Positions 1 to 9,929 of a stretch of 64,000 nt of DNA are shown piece after piece (positions within the stretch are counted from its first letter, which is position 1; every line of letters starts with the position of its first letter). The DNA comes from Siderastrea radians (Eukaryota; Cnidaria; Anthozoa; Scleractinia; Rhizangiidae). The notes beneath the pieces are model-generated. The model saw only the letters and a program-made list of their open reading frames with translations. It was not told the DNA's origin and searched no databases. The translations under genes were made by a program, and so were the position numbers. The stretch spans positions 7,808,001 to 7,872,000 of the forward strand of contig OZ024895.1 in assembly GCA_964017195.1 (NCBI GenBank). Direction: 5' to 3'.

Positions 1-680
1 ACAAACGCCTTTTTAAAATGGGACTGAAAACGTCACCTCGCTGTGAGCGCTGCAACTTTCCCAACGAAACTTTGGTTCATCTGTTCATCTTTTGTATGAA
101 TGCCCCATTACGCAAAGTTTTTGGCGTGAAATTGTTAATTGGTGGAATGAGAAACGATCGGAGAATCGTTCCTTAAGCGTGACGGATATTCTGTACGGCT
201 ATAAACCAGACTGTACTAAGTTTTACGCCTTAAACCATGTTCTAATCATCGCAAAATATCACATTTTCCAGGCTTGGTTGGATAACAGCCCCCCAAGCTT
301 TGAAATGTTTCATCTCGTTCTCAAAGACAAGATCCTTTGTGAAAGCAGAATCGCTTTTAAAAACAACACCTTGTCGAAATTTAGATCAAAATGGACAACA
401 TTATGCGCTTTAGCCCCTCAAAATGTTTCCACATAGAATGTGCCACCTGCTTTTTTTTTTTTTTTTCCTATTTCTTTTTTTTCTTGTTTTCGTTAAAATT
501 GTAATTAAATTAATCTGTTGTAAACTAACTCTGTACTTGTACTTATATGTAGCGAAACGGTGTAATTTTTTCTCTGTATTATCAATATTGTATCTGTTTT
601 TTGTACATCTTTTTTTTTTCCAACATTCAATATTGTAAAGTCTTATTTTCTTCAATAAAAAAAAAAAAAGAAAAAAAAAT
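1..680 (+). mobile_element. 3' end of an L1-like LINE (ORF2 C-terminus, 3' UTR, poly-A)
   Basis: The fragment runs in from the left edge. Two overlapping plus-strand frames together give a zinc-finger-like RT C-terminus: CERCNFPNETLVHLF in frame 3, then ECPITQSFWREIVNWW in frame 2, ending at a stop near 436. The C-x2-C ... H ... C spacing is that of the zf-RVT module at the end of LINE ORF2 proteins. The frame change near 83-97 means this copy has lost about one base and is broken. A T-rich 3' UTR follows, then AATAAA at 654 and an A-rich tail to about 680, so the orientation is plus and the 3' terminus is intact. How much ORF2 lies to the left cannot be seen. Confidence 0.75.
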
Positions 681-2422
681 GTTTCCACAAAATTGGTATG
701 TACCAAAATCCTCAAGCAAATTGCTGAACAGAAGGACAAAAATCTCAGCTGGTCTAATATTGTATAGGCAATTACTTAAACCAGTTCATGTAGTCAGAAG
801 CGATGGATTATTACAAGGATAAAGCTGAAGTCACACTAGTCTGAGTTTGCACGCGTATCATACAATGTCCATCTTTATCTATCACAGTCATCATCCTCAT
901 AGCACCTCCAGGCGGAGTAAAAGACCACAAATGAGCACCATACTCAAAAAGTCTTATTTATTTGCTTTGAAATGCTCCCTCACCATAAATGGCTTGAAAT
1001 TTACAATAAAAGCACTGCACTTCCATTTGAAAATCATTTGCAGCTGCTGATTATAATAAATAAAACACGCTCTTTAGAAATCACTATTGATGTCTCGGCC
1101 ATTAGGCATGTAATATTTCAAGCAAATTTTGGGTATACTTATCTTCAATGTATAAAATACTTCCTGCTAACTAATGAGTTTATATCTATTCAGTGTTCTC
1201 TCTGCAAAAGTCCTCATTCGAAAGAGCCAAACAACTGAGTCTATCTTTCTCTTGGCGCGAAAACCTATGAAAAGATGAACAAATTTTAAAGTTACAAACA
1301 AGTACACCGTAAACTTGAGCATGTCTTGTATCGGTTTGAGTGAAATAATTGAAGTACATACAATGACGCTCTTACACAAGGCGAAAAAGAAAATTTAAGG
1401 GACATTAAACCTGAATAAATCATGACTTAAACTCATGTTTACTTGGTTTAAGTTGGCGTTTAAGTCACTTAAACCCAGATTTAATTTCGACTTAAACCTA
1501 GCTTATACCACCTTAAGGCTAAAACTTAATGTAAGTTTAAGTTCACATTAAATCTAGCCCAAACATTTGTTTACGTCCCGTTTAATCTTATGTAAATCTG
1601 TCTTAAAACCACATTTAAGTGCTGTTTAATAAAAGAAAAAGCTTATAAGAATGCTGCTTTTTTAAACTTTCTGTATAATCTATTTGCTGGTTTTTGCCTT
1701 TTCGTGGCTTTTGATCTTCTGGTATATTATCAAGTTCTGTCCCTCAGGAGCTTAATTGTTTTGAAATGTCACTTCCATTTCAAGTTCCAGGCTAACATCT
1801 GATAGAGCAGCCCTCTAAGTTTGCTTTCCAAGGGTAGTTGCATCAATATTTTGGCTGACCTTGCCACCTTAGTTGCCATCTGGCAACCGACTGCTCAAGT
1901 TTGGTTGCCAGTGAAAAATTTAAAACGCCAAATTAAGCTCATGCTTTAAATCCTGCTTCTCAATTTTGGTTGCCAGGCTGGCAACTTTGGTTTAATTTAG
2001 TCACTAGCTCCAAAATTTTAGTAGCCATGGCAACAAAAATGGTCTTACATGTAACTTGGAGGGTTGCTAATGACAACATTGCAAATATCATGTTCTACAA
2101 GTACCAAAATCACTTTACACCAGCCTTCAGTGTTATTACTACATGCATAGCTATACTTGTTTTTGTTTCATTCTTTCTTTGCTGTTTGAAATAAGCCAAT
2201 CAAAGTTACCCGATACATTTTGATGTTGGTTCCATACAAATGAGCTGACAAGGTAATGGGCGGCGATTGGCAAATTTATATCTTTGGTGTTTGTTAAGCA
2301 TGTTGAAAGACAGATGTTGATACATGTGAATAACCGCTATGCATGGAACACTAAAAGTGGGTGTAGTGAGTAAAGTTTATGCACATTAGCACTAAGAGAA
2401 GAAAGCATTAACTGGGCCTTAC
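681..2422. other. Intergenic, no supported gene
   Basis: AT-rich sequence with only short unconvincing ORFs. It holds the TTTAA-rich degenerate repeat described separately (1395-1640). On the minus strand around 1690-1790 there is a short open frame containing ELDNIPEDQKPRKGKNQQ that could be a 3'-terminal exon of the gene at 2423-3835. No acceptor with a matching phase was found, so it is not called. Confidence 0.5.
1395..1640. repeat. Degenerate TTTAA/TTAAA-rich repeat, copy 1
   Basis: About 245 bp packed with variants of GTTTAAGT, GATTTAAT and ACTTAAAC on both strands, without a fixed period. The same vocabulary fills 13775-14215. The words read both ways because TTTAAA-like cores are near-palindromic. 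Probably an old self-complementary element or decayed satellite; no coding potential. Confidence 0.5.
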
Positions 2423-3835
2423 AGTAAGCAAACGTCTGCTCCTTTTGCACTTCTCTTTGTGTGCCTCATTCTTTCCTTTTCTTATTCTTTGCTCTCGCTC
2501 CTTGATTGTTTTGAAGTAGCGATAGAACTGAGCTGTTGAATTAGAAAAAAAATTATAAAATATCCTAAAAAATAGACAGACAGAAATACGTATCCTTAAC
2601 AATAAGTTTAACAATAACTTGTTTTGTTCTAGCATTTTTAATACTACCTTATACATGTACATGTGGGCGATGATTTGTATGGAAAGGATACTGAATTAAT
2701 CAAAGGTTGAAAAAATTTCACATACATGTAATAATTATCAACAGCTCAAAAAAAGGAAACAAAGACATAAATAATAATTTGAGACCAAAATTTAAGCTAC
2801 TTCTGTAGTTACACTGAGGCCTTCTTGCGTGTAATGTTATTTTACAGTAAAACTACTCAGCGCATGCCACCTAGAATTCCAGAACAGTTTTGTTCAACTG
2901 TGAATGGATTACATTCATTTCAAACATTCAAATTTAATTTGAATACTGTACATCATCCAACCATGAACACATGAACCTGTCAAAACTTAACCAAACAAAT
3001 CAACAGTACTCAAATTAAATTTGATTGTTTGAAATGAATAATGTTACCTGTTCATTCCAGAATTCTAGGTCACACGCGCTGAGTATTTTGACTGTAATGT
3101 TATTGTTCTACTAACTGATTCTGAATAAAAACTTGATTCATACAACTGTACCTTCCATTTGTAGGTCTGTCCATTTGCAGTTTTCTCCACCATGCTCTTT
3201 TTTCAAAATTTCCTTTATTTTGGTGAAAACAACCTGGTTTGCCTCTGACTGTGGGCTGCAAAAAAGCAAAATATTTTGTTACATAGCAGTCAGAGTTGTG
3301 CTCTAGCAAAGGCAGAATATCACAGGTGACTAACTGTTGCCTTTATACATGTACAGCTTGTATAACTTTGCTATTACGAAAGCTTTTAAGAGCTGGGCAC
3401 CCAATTTTTTTTGGTGGTTTGCCAGGGCCCTTGCCCATCGGGCAAGAGAGTATGAAAAGTTGCTTGTCCGGCTGGAAAATCTACTTGTTCTGGACGACCA
3501 GATGGGGGTTTTGTCGAGACCTGTTACAATTATTCTAAGTGTGCAGCTTTGGTAGTTTGGAACACTGAAAAGCTGCTTCAAATGGCCAAGTCCTTGTAAT
3601 GATATTCAAGAACATGTGCATTCAACTTCATGGCCCTTCCCAGAAAAAGTGGAGTGGAATAAAGAGTACTTAATTCTTATTCGACAATCTCTCATGGAGC
3701 ATTTAAGGTTTTATTACTCTACACTGGTTAAAACTGGTTAAAAAAGAGAACAGTGTATACATACTCTTCACTGACGATGAAACCTTGTGTCACTTTTTTT
3801 TCAATCATCTTGTTATAGATGAACCGAAACCGCTT
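2423..3835 (-). CDS. Three internal exons of an unrecognised basic protein
   Basis: Three minus-strand exons join with matching phases. Exon 3835..3765 (71 nt, phase 0 to 2) follows a TTCCTTACAG acceptor and encodes KRFRFIYNKMIEKKVTQGF plus a short tail. Exon 3255..3152 (104 nt, phase 2 to 1) follows CTTTTTTGCAG and encodes SEANQVVFTKIKEILKKEH and then KWTDLQME. Exon 2532..2423 (110 nt, phase 1 to 0) follows TTCAACAG and encodes QFYRYFKTIKEREQRIRKGK and then KCKRSRRLLT. Donors are GTATGT, GTACAG and GTAAGG. In the middle exon the phase-compatible frame reads far more like protein than the longest ORF there. The last exon is strongly basic with coiled-coil character. I do not recognise the family. 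The first and last exons of the gene were not found; the signal-peptide exon at 7882-7958 could belong to it, but this is unproven. Confidence 0.5.
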
Positions 3836-4056
3836 CTGTAAGGAAGATAATAAAACAAAAGGGCATGTAAAAAGTAACTTAAAATTGAAATTTGGTGTAC
3901 ATGTATTTTCTCAAAGTGTTAGCAAACAATCATACATGTATATGTTTAAATGGTAGCCTTAATCATTTACACTCTAGCTGTAATCTATTTGTGACAATGT
4001 CAGTATGATTGCTTATCAGTCAGGGAAACAGATGCCAGTCAAGGGTGACTACAGTA

Positions 4057-4222
4057 CAGTGGAACCTCGATTTAACGAACCTCTATATAACGAAGTCCTC
4101 GGTTTAACAAACGATATTGTCAAGCCCGTCCAAAGTTACAGTAAAATGTATGGAACAGGACCTCGATATAACGAGCAAATTTCATCAGTCACTTGGCACT
4201 TCGTTAAATCGAGGTTTCACTG
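4057..4222. mobile_element. Pogo/Tc1-mariner-type MITE
   Basis: 166-bp element with inverted ends CAGTGGAACCTCGATTTAAC and GTTAAATCGAGGTTTCACTG, each flanked by TA (4055-4056 and 4223-4224), the usual target duplication of the Tc1/mariner/pogo group. The CAGTnGAACCTCG end is the familiar pogo/Tigger-like terminus. No transposase inside: non-autonomous. Confidence 0.8.
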
Positions 4223-4397
4223 TACATTTTCTAAGAAGTGACTTGGCCTGGGTTGTTAGTAATTCCAAACAAAGGATGCTTTGCAACATGCAAACATGAA
4301 ATGCAGTACTGCCAAAAATAAGGTTGGCAATCCCCTGAAAATAGAGAGAGTTGACTGTACATACATTATTGCTTTCATTTCAGAACCTTCATCTATT

Positions 4398-5374
4398 GAA
4401 GGGACATAGTCAGCGTTCAGACTGCGCTGACCTGGACACTAGTTTTCACGTTTTGAAAAAAGTCCACCTTAACCCGAAATCAAAAATACGCGTAGAGAAC
4501 CTTCAGAAATCTGCTTCAATCTTCTCAGTGTTATTTTTTTCTAAATTTTCCCATTTAGTGAAACACTGAGAAGATTGAAGCTAATCTCGTTCCCAGATCT
4601 CGCGGGTAGACGAGCCGGAAGGCGAGATCTGGTCAAGTAAAAAAATTCAATTTTTTTGATTGGCTGTTTCAAAACATGGCTGTCACAGCGCTAAAATTTG
4701 AACGTGCGATGCAGCCCCAAGGGAATTCAATGTCTGTTTTTTATGCAAATTTGAGATCGTGCACGCAATCATAATATATTCTTTTTTGAGACGTTTGGTT
4801 GTTTACAGTCCGCCTCAAAAATCAAGAAGATTTCTTTTTAGTTCTTCGTAACATTATAAAGCTATTTCTAACGAATAACGATGTTTAACAATAGAGAATC
4901 TGCCGTACGAATATTAACGTTCGATTACATGACCCGATCAAATTTGCATAAAATCTAGACATGTCTAGTCATTGCATGTAACCGCCAATTCAAATGAACA
5001 ATTTTTTTGAATGAAATAAATATTTTTACCCGAACTAAAGCTTTCATGATTGTCTTCTGCTTTATTCTTTAGTAAAATACTCTGCTAGATATTATTCCAG
5101 GAAAGACGAGAATGGTTAAGCATTCGTTATTCATTTGGTTGAGCATCGGTTATTCATTTGATTGCCATTTTCTTAGAATTATCTCGGGCATGCGCAATTG
5201 ACTCGCCTGCCACATTCCTGACATGCAGTCACGTGGTACAAATCGGATTTGACCAGATCTCGCCTTCCGGCTCGTCTACCCGCAAGATCTGGGAACGAGA
5301 TTAGATTGAAGCAGATTTCTGAAGGGTCGTTTTGAAAAAAGTCCACGGTGGACGAACGCTGACCATGTCCCTTT
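4398..5374. mobile_element. Composite inverted-repeat element (~977 bp)
   Basis: Outer inverted ends: AAGGGACATAGTCAGCGTTC (4399-4418) pairs with GAACGCTGACCATGTCCCTT (5354-5373), one mismatch. Inside, a much longer pair of arms, 4581-4636 and 5249-5304, begins CTAATCTCGTTCCCAGATCT and is almost identical apart from one base. A third paired block, CCTTCAGAAATCTGCTTCAA near 4499 and its complement near 5307, lies between outer and inner arms. The left side has an extra hairpin insertion (4520-4580) that the right side lacks. The centre is AT-rich with no transposase. This is either one long-TIR non-autonomous transposon or one element nested in another. Confidence 0.65.
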
Positions 5375-5386
5375 AATTGCTTGCTT

Positions 5387-6398
5387 GAGTGGTCTATTTT
5401 CCACTAAAACACTCTTGTCTGTATAATAAATTTAGATATTACATAGCAGCGCGAAGGTATGAATTTTATTTTCGAGTGGTAAAAACAATATTTTACAAGC
5501 GAGCGCAGCGAGTGAGTAGAATATTGTTTTTACCACGAAAAAATAAAATTTATACCTTCAAGCCACCGTGTAATTTTCTTTTTATTACATGGACGTGTTT
5601 TTGCACAAACAACAGTGCAAGAGTGGGAAATGACGTCATCAATATCCTCACTAGTAAGGATATGGAAAATACCCCACTCAAGTCCCGGATGTAATTTCGT
5701 ATGAACTTTATGAGTGGTCTATTTTCCACTAAAACACTCTTGTCTATATAATAAATTGAGATATTACATGGCGGCGCGAAGATATGAATTTTATTTTCGA
5801 GTGGTAAAAAACAATATTTTACAAGCGAGCGCAGCGAGTGAGTAGAATATTGTTTTTTACCGTGACAAAATACAAGCCACAGTGTAACTTTCTTTTTATT
5901 ATATAAACAAGAGGATTTTTGCACAAACAACGATGTTAAAGCGGGAAATGACGTCATCGATATCTTCACTAGTGAGGATATGGAAAATACACCACTCAAG
6001 TCCCGGATGTAGTTTCGTATGAACTTTATGAGTGGTCTATTTTCCACTAAAACACTCTTGTCTGTATAATAAATTGAGATATTACATGGCAGCACGAAGG
6101 TGTGAATTTTATTTTCGAGTGGTAAAAACAATATTTTACAAGCGAGCGCAGCGAGTGAGTAGAATATTGTTTTTACCACGAAAAAATAAAATTTATACCT
6201 TCAAGCCACCGTGTAATTTTCTTTTTATTACATGGACGTGTTTTTGCACAAACAACAGTGCAAGAGTGGGAAATGACGTCATCAATATCCTCACTAGTAA
6301 GGATATGGAAAATACCCCACTCAAGTCCTGGATGTAGTTTCGTATGAACTTTATGAGTGGTCTATTTTCCACTAAAACACTCTTGCCCATATAATAAA
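5387..6398. repeat. Three-copy ~325-bp tandem array, A-B-A' order
   Basis: Copies start at 5387, 5712 and 6030, and a 43-bp partial fourth starts at 6355; each opens with GAGTGGTCTATTTTCCACTA. Spacings are 325, 318 and 325 bp. Every unit holds a hairpin around AAGCGAGCGCAGCGAGTGAG flanked by GTGGTAAAAACAATATTTTA and its complement, and a GACGTCAT motif near its end. Copies one and three are nearly identical, while the middle one is diverged and carries deletions. Repeated ORFs of about 100 codons here are by-products of the repeat. The terminal partial copy suggests tandemly inserted or unequally recombined MITEs. Confidence 0.8.
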
Positions 6399-7881
6399 AC
6401 ACAACAGCAGTTGCACATAATCTATGTTCATGCAATTTATTGATGTTAAATGTTGTGAGGGAGTGACTCTGCAGGGTGTGACTTGACATTATGGAGCAAG
6501 ATGTCCAACATATACAATCATTTTTTCCTCTTGAAAGAGTAGCCCTCAGGGCATGCTGTTTCCAGGTGATGTATTAAGTTGTATTTAAGTTACTGGTTTA
6601 ATGTTTGAGTAAGGGCTGATAAGATTGCAACAAAAGGAGGTCAAACAAGCAAAGGGTGAAACACAAAAGTACATGGAAACTGGTAACCTTTTTGGCAAAT
6701 TAGGGATGTTTGCTCATCTGGTACACCTGTACTTTCAATAATATCATTTCTTTTCTTTGAAAACTCAATATTTAGGGCCAATTACATGCGCTGGGATGGC
6801 CCATGATTAGCCAGGCTGGTTCAGGCCAAGATGACTGTTCAGCCTGGTACATTCCATGTACATGATGCAAGTCACCCTGGCCTAGAAAACACAGTTTACA
6901 TGGAAAACTTTCAGCCTGGCTAGCTGGGATTCTGGCATCACATTGCTGGGATCCTGGTAAACTGGGGTGAGATTTTCCCATATAATTGCTTGGCCCAATT
7001 TTACTTTTGGTATGTTTAACAGTCCACATGCTTCCCACACAAACTATGTGGCCAGTAGTATGCAGTTTCAAAATGTAATGTATAGCCCTGGATATTATTG
7101 AAATGTCCCTATCAACATGGAATATTGCAAACAATGCTTACCTTTAAGTTTAAAAATTAATAAACATACTCAGCAGCTCATGTCACAAGTTTTTGACAAA
7201 TGTACAATTGAATGGTACCAGAAGAATCTTTAACCATTGAGCTTGCCTTTGTGGTTTAGAAGCTGAGCGATGAGAATTTCTGGGCCAGTTTGAAATGCAG
7301 TGTTCCTTCCTTGTTTTTCTCTTATTATGTACAGTAGAATGATTTGCAAAACCCCTCAAACTGTACAAAATGCACCATTTAGAGCCACAAGGACCAAACA
7401 GAAAACCATTGAACTGATTTTATTTTAATATTGAACTCAGGCGTAAATACCTTTCACAATATTCCATGTTAATGGGGATGTTTCGGTATTGCCATATACC
7501 CTGTTTAGCCCTGCTAACCAGGCCAGGCCTCGTTAACAGGGATGGCTTGATCTGCCAAGATCCTGGCAAGTCTGTTCACAGGGGGCCCACATAAACTACC
7601 TCACTTTTAGTAGTTTCAAAATATAATTCCTTGCTCATGTTATCAGCCCCTATATTTATTTGCAAACCTTTCTCATAGTCAAATCTTCAACAAAGCTAAA
7701 TTTGATGAAGGCAATCCGATGTCAAAAACTAAACTACAAAATGTAATTTTCCAATATTTTTCTTAGCTAAAAACTTACAATGTTGGTCCTCTTTGAGTGC
7801 ACGTGTTCGCAAACAATATACATTATAAGTTACTATATACTACACATCATCTGTATGGAGACTAAAAGAAAGACGGCTTAC
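6399..7881. other. Intergenic or intron, no supported exon
   Basis: About 1.5 kb between the tandem array and the signal-peptide exon. Segments near 6900-7085 and 7495-7630 share words such as CACATAAACTA and AGTTTCAAAATATAATTCC and look like diverged copies of one repeat. A possible minus-strand mini-exon near 6680-6718 (VPDEQTSLICQK) has a poor donor (GTTACC) and is not called. Confidence 0.4.
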
Positions 7882-7958
7882 CTCTGTTTTCTGTATTTCC
7901 GTGAATGGAGAGATCCAATCCAGAATAGGAGAAGAAAACTTAGCTTCACAAGCCTCAT
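7882..7958 (-). CDS. First exon of a secreted protein: signal peptide
   Basis: On the minus strand an ATG at 7958 opens a 77-nt exon encoding MRLVKLSFLLLFWIGS, then LHSRKYRKQ, ending at a GTAAGC donor in phase 2. A basic n-region, a Leu/Phe-rich core and a small residue near position 16 form a convincing signal peptide, followed by a basic stretch that could be a pro-region. No next exon with the matching phase could be fixed downstream (lower coordinates); the exons at 2.4-3.8 kb are candidates only. The protein is unknown. Confidence 0.4.
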
Positions 7959-8622
7959 CGAAGCGTGCTTCAAGTTCAAGTTCAAATATCCCTCCAGTTT
8001 AAATCCACGATTCACGACGATTTTGCATTTGTGCGCGATAGAGGTGGTTCGAAGCTTTATGGGATCACCAGCGGTTCACATATCACTAGCATTTTACAAA
8101 ATAGCACTATTCCAGATAACAAATGGAGCAAATTCTCGTTTTTACCTTTCAAAGACGTCGAAGAAATATCACACTTTCTTGTCATTTCAAAATGGACGCC
8201 AGAAAGACAGGTCTCAAAAACCGCTGATTGGTTTAAAGATATTACGTCAAAAGCGTCACGGAATTGTTACTGAGCATGCGTCTTGCTTTTTCACGCTTGA
8301 AAAATTCAATATGGCGGACGGGCTGTTGTTGTTTATGCACGGGAACTGCAATATTATTTCACTTTGAACGGATGATCGAAGTTACGTTAGACAGTTCTTT
8401 AAACTGGAAATGATGTTTGAATCGAACATTGACTTCAGTGGGTTTCAAAGAAGCCATTTTGGCCGCCGTACACTTCAGAAACTGAATATACTTATCGGCA
8501 GTCCAATTTTGGATCAAACTGCATCTTCTGACGGCGTTAAGGATTGATCTCGTTGTTTCATTAAAATTTTATCTTCCGTCAATACTTTGTCGTGGACAAG
8601 GCATGCAGAAGGGGGTGATCTC
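7959..8622. promoter_or_regulatory. Possible promoter with YY1-like ATGGCGG element
   Basis: The region just upstream of the signal-peptide exon is less AT-rich than its surroundings and contains CAATATGGCGG at 8308-8318, which matches the core of the YY1-type site common in metazoan promoters, and a second GCC-rich patch near 8452-8466. A GCAG/GTCAGT donor on the plus strand at 8632/8633 raises the possibility of divergent transcription. This is inferred from position and motif only. Confidence 0.25.
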
Positions 8623-8632
8623 ATGGTTGCAG

Positions 8633-9577
8633 GTCAGTAATCTATTGATGTACTATTTCATAACTGATCATCGTAAAACATACTGAATTCACTCGGTGGT
8701 TGTTATGTTTTCCTTTGCTGATCAAGTTTTTGCACATTTGATGTACGAGTATGTTGACGTGGAGTGCTGCTCTTTTAAAAACTGACAATTGCTTTAATGG
8801 CAAGAAGAGAGTGTTACCTGATGCTCAAATAATGCTATAAACCGTCTTCAAAAGTGCCCTTTTTTGACATCAGTTAAAAGCCTTTTGTGCTTGGAATTTT
8901 TGATACTTTAAGTCAACACTGTGATGCATAATTTTGTTAACTGACAAATGCTGCCTTATGTCGTGTGTTGAATTCTGAAGAAAGCAAATCAAATAATTAT
9001 TTTGAATTTTGTTAATTGCAATTACTCAGTCTTTTTAGATCAGCAACACCGAACATGTTTATTTGCTTTATTAATTGGTTAACAAATTTAATCAACACAC
9101 TTGTTGATCAATACATGATGACAATTTTTATTAAGGTTTGCTTCTGCTCATTGATTTGTGTATTGTTAGCTTTTCCCATATACTTTGTTCCCATGAAGAT
9201 CCATTCCATCTCTTTGTCAGCATTTTACTTGTTTTGCAATAGATTTATTTGTATACTTGAACCAGTATACAGCTCCACAATTTTCAAAGTAAAACCCTAG
9301 TATGATTGCTAATGGTGGATAAAATATTTATGCTTCAACTGGTTTTTGCATTTAGGACGTATTCTAGTAATAGGAAACAACTGTATTAGTTTTTGGGCGA
9401 AAAACCTTTTGCAAATAGCTGGATCAGAGTGTTGATTGATGTTTACAGGGGAATTCCACTAATATGATCTCTGATCAATGGGCCTGATGTTAAATGATTA
9501 ATTAAAAAATGGTTGTTGCATTCAGCAAGTATTTCAGTCAGAGAATAACTGGATGAGTTAATTTCTGGGCTTAAAAA
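8633..9577. other. Intergenic, no supported gene
   Basis: AT-rich sequence. A 94-codon open frame (9016-9300) is Phe/Ile/Cys-rich and looks like an AT-composition artefact rather than a membrane protein. Confidence 0.4.
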
Positions 9578-9929
9578 CAGGGCCGTAGCCAGGTCTCTTG
9601 TAAACGGGGGCACGAGCCTTGGTGGAGGGGTCTGGGGTATCCTCCCCCAGAAAATTTTCAAATTTGGAGGCTCCGAAACGCTATTTTCAGCACTTGTCAT
9701 GAGATATGTCTCCGAAAAGTCGACCTCGAATAAGTGTGAAAAGGCAGGTGTTTTCAGTGCTTACAACATTATTTCCGATTTCCTGGCCATGAAAATGGCA
9801 AACAAGTACAAGTCACTACAATCAAAATAACTGAGTCTAACAGTCCACAGACTTGAGCTGTCTGGCTCAACTGGTCCAGGGGGGGGGGGACAGCTGCCCC
9901 CCTTGCCCCTCCGGCTAGCTACGGCCCTG
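9578..9929. mobile_element. MITE with CAGGGCCGTAGC termini
   Basis: Left end CAGGGCCGTAGCCAG (9578) pairs with the right end GGCTAGCTACGGCCCTG (9913-9929). G-rich and C-rich blocks sit just inside the two ends (CTGGGGTATCCTCCCCCAG near 9632; a ten-G run near 9881). About 350 bp, no coding. This terminus is a widespread non-autonomous family end in marine invertebrates (general knowledge, not checked here). Confidence 0.7.

Noticed and set aside
5550..6489. 209- and 98-codon antisense ORFs
   Set aside because: They follow the period of the 325-bp tandem repeat and have no independent support.
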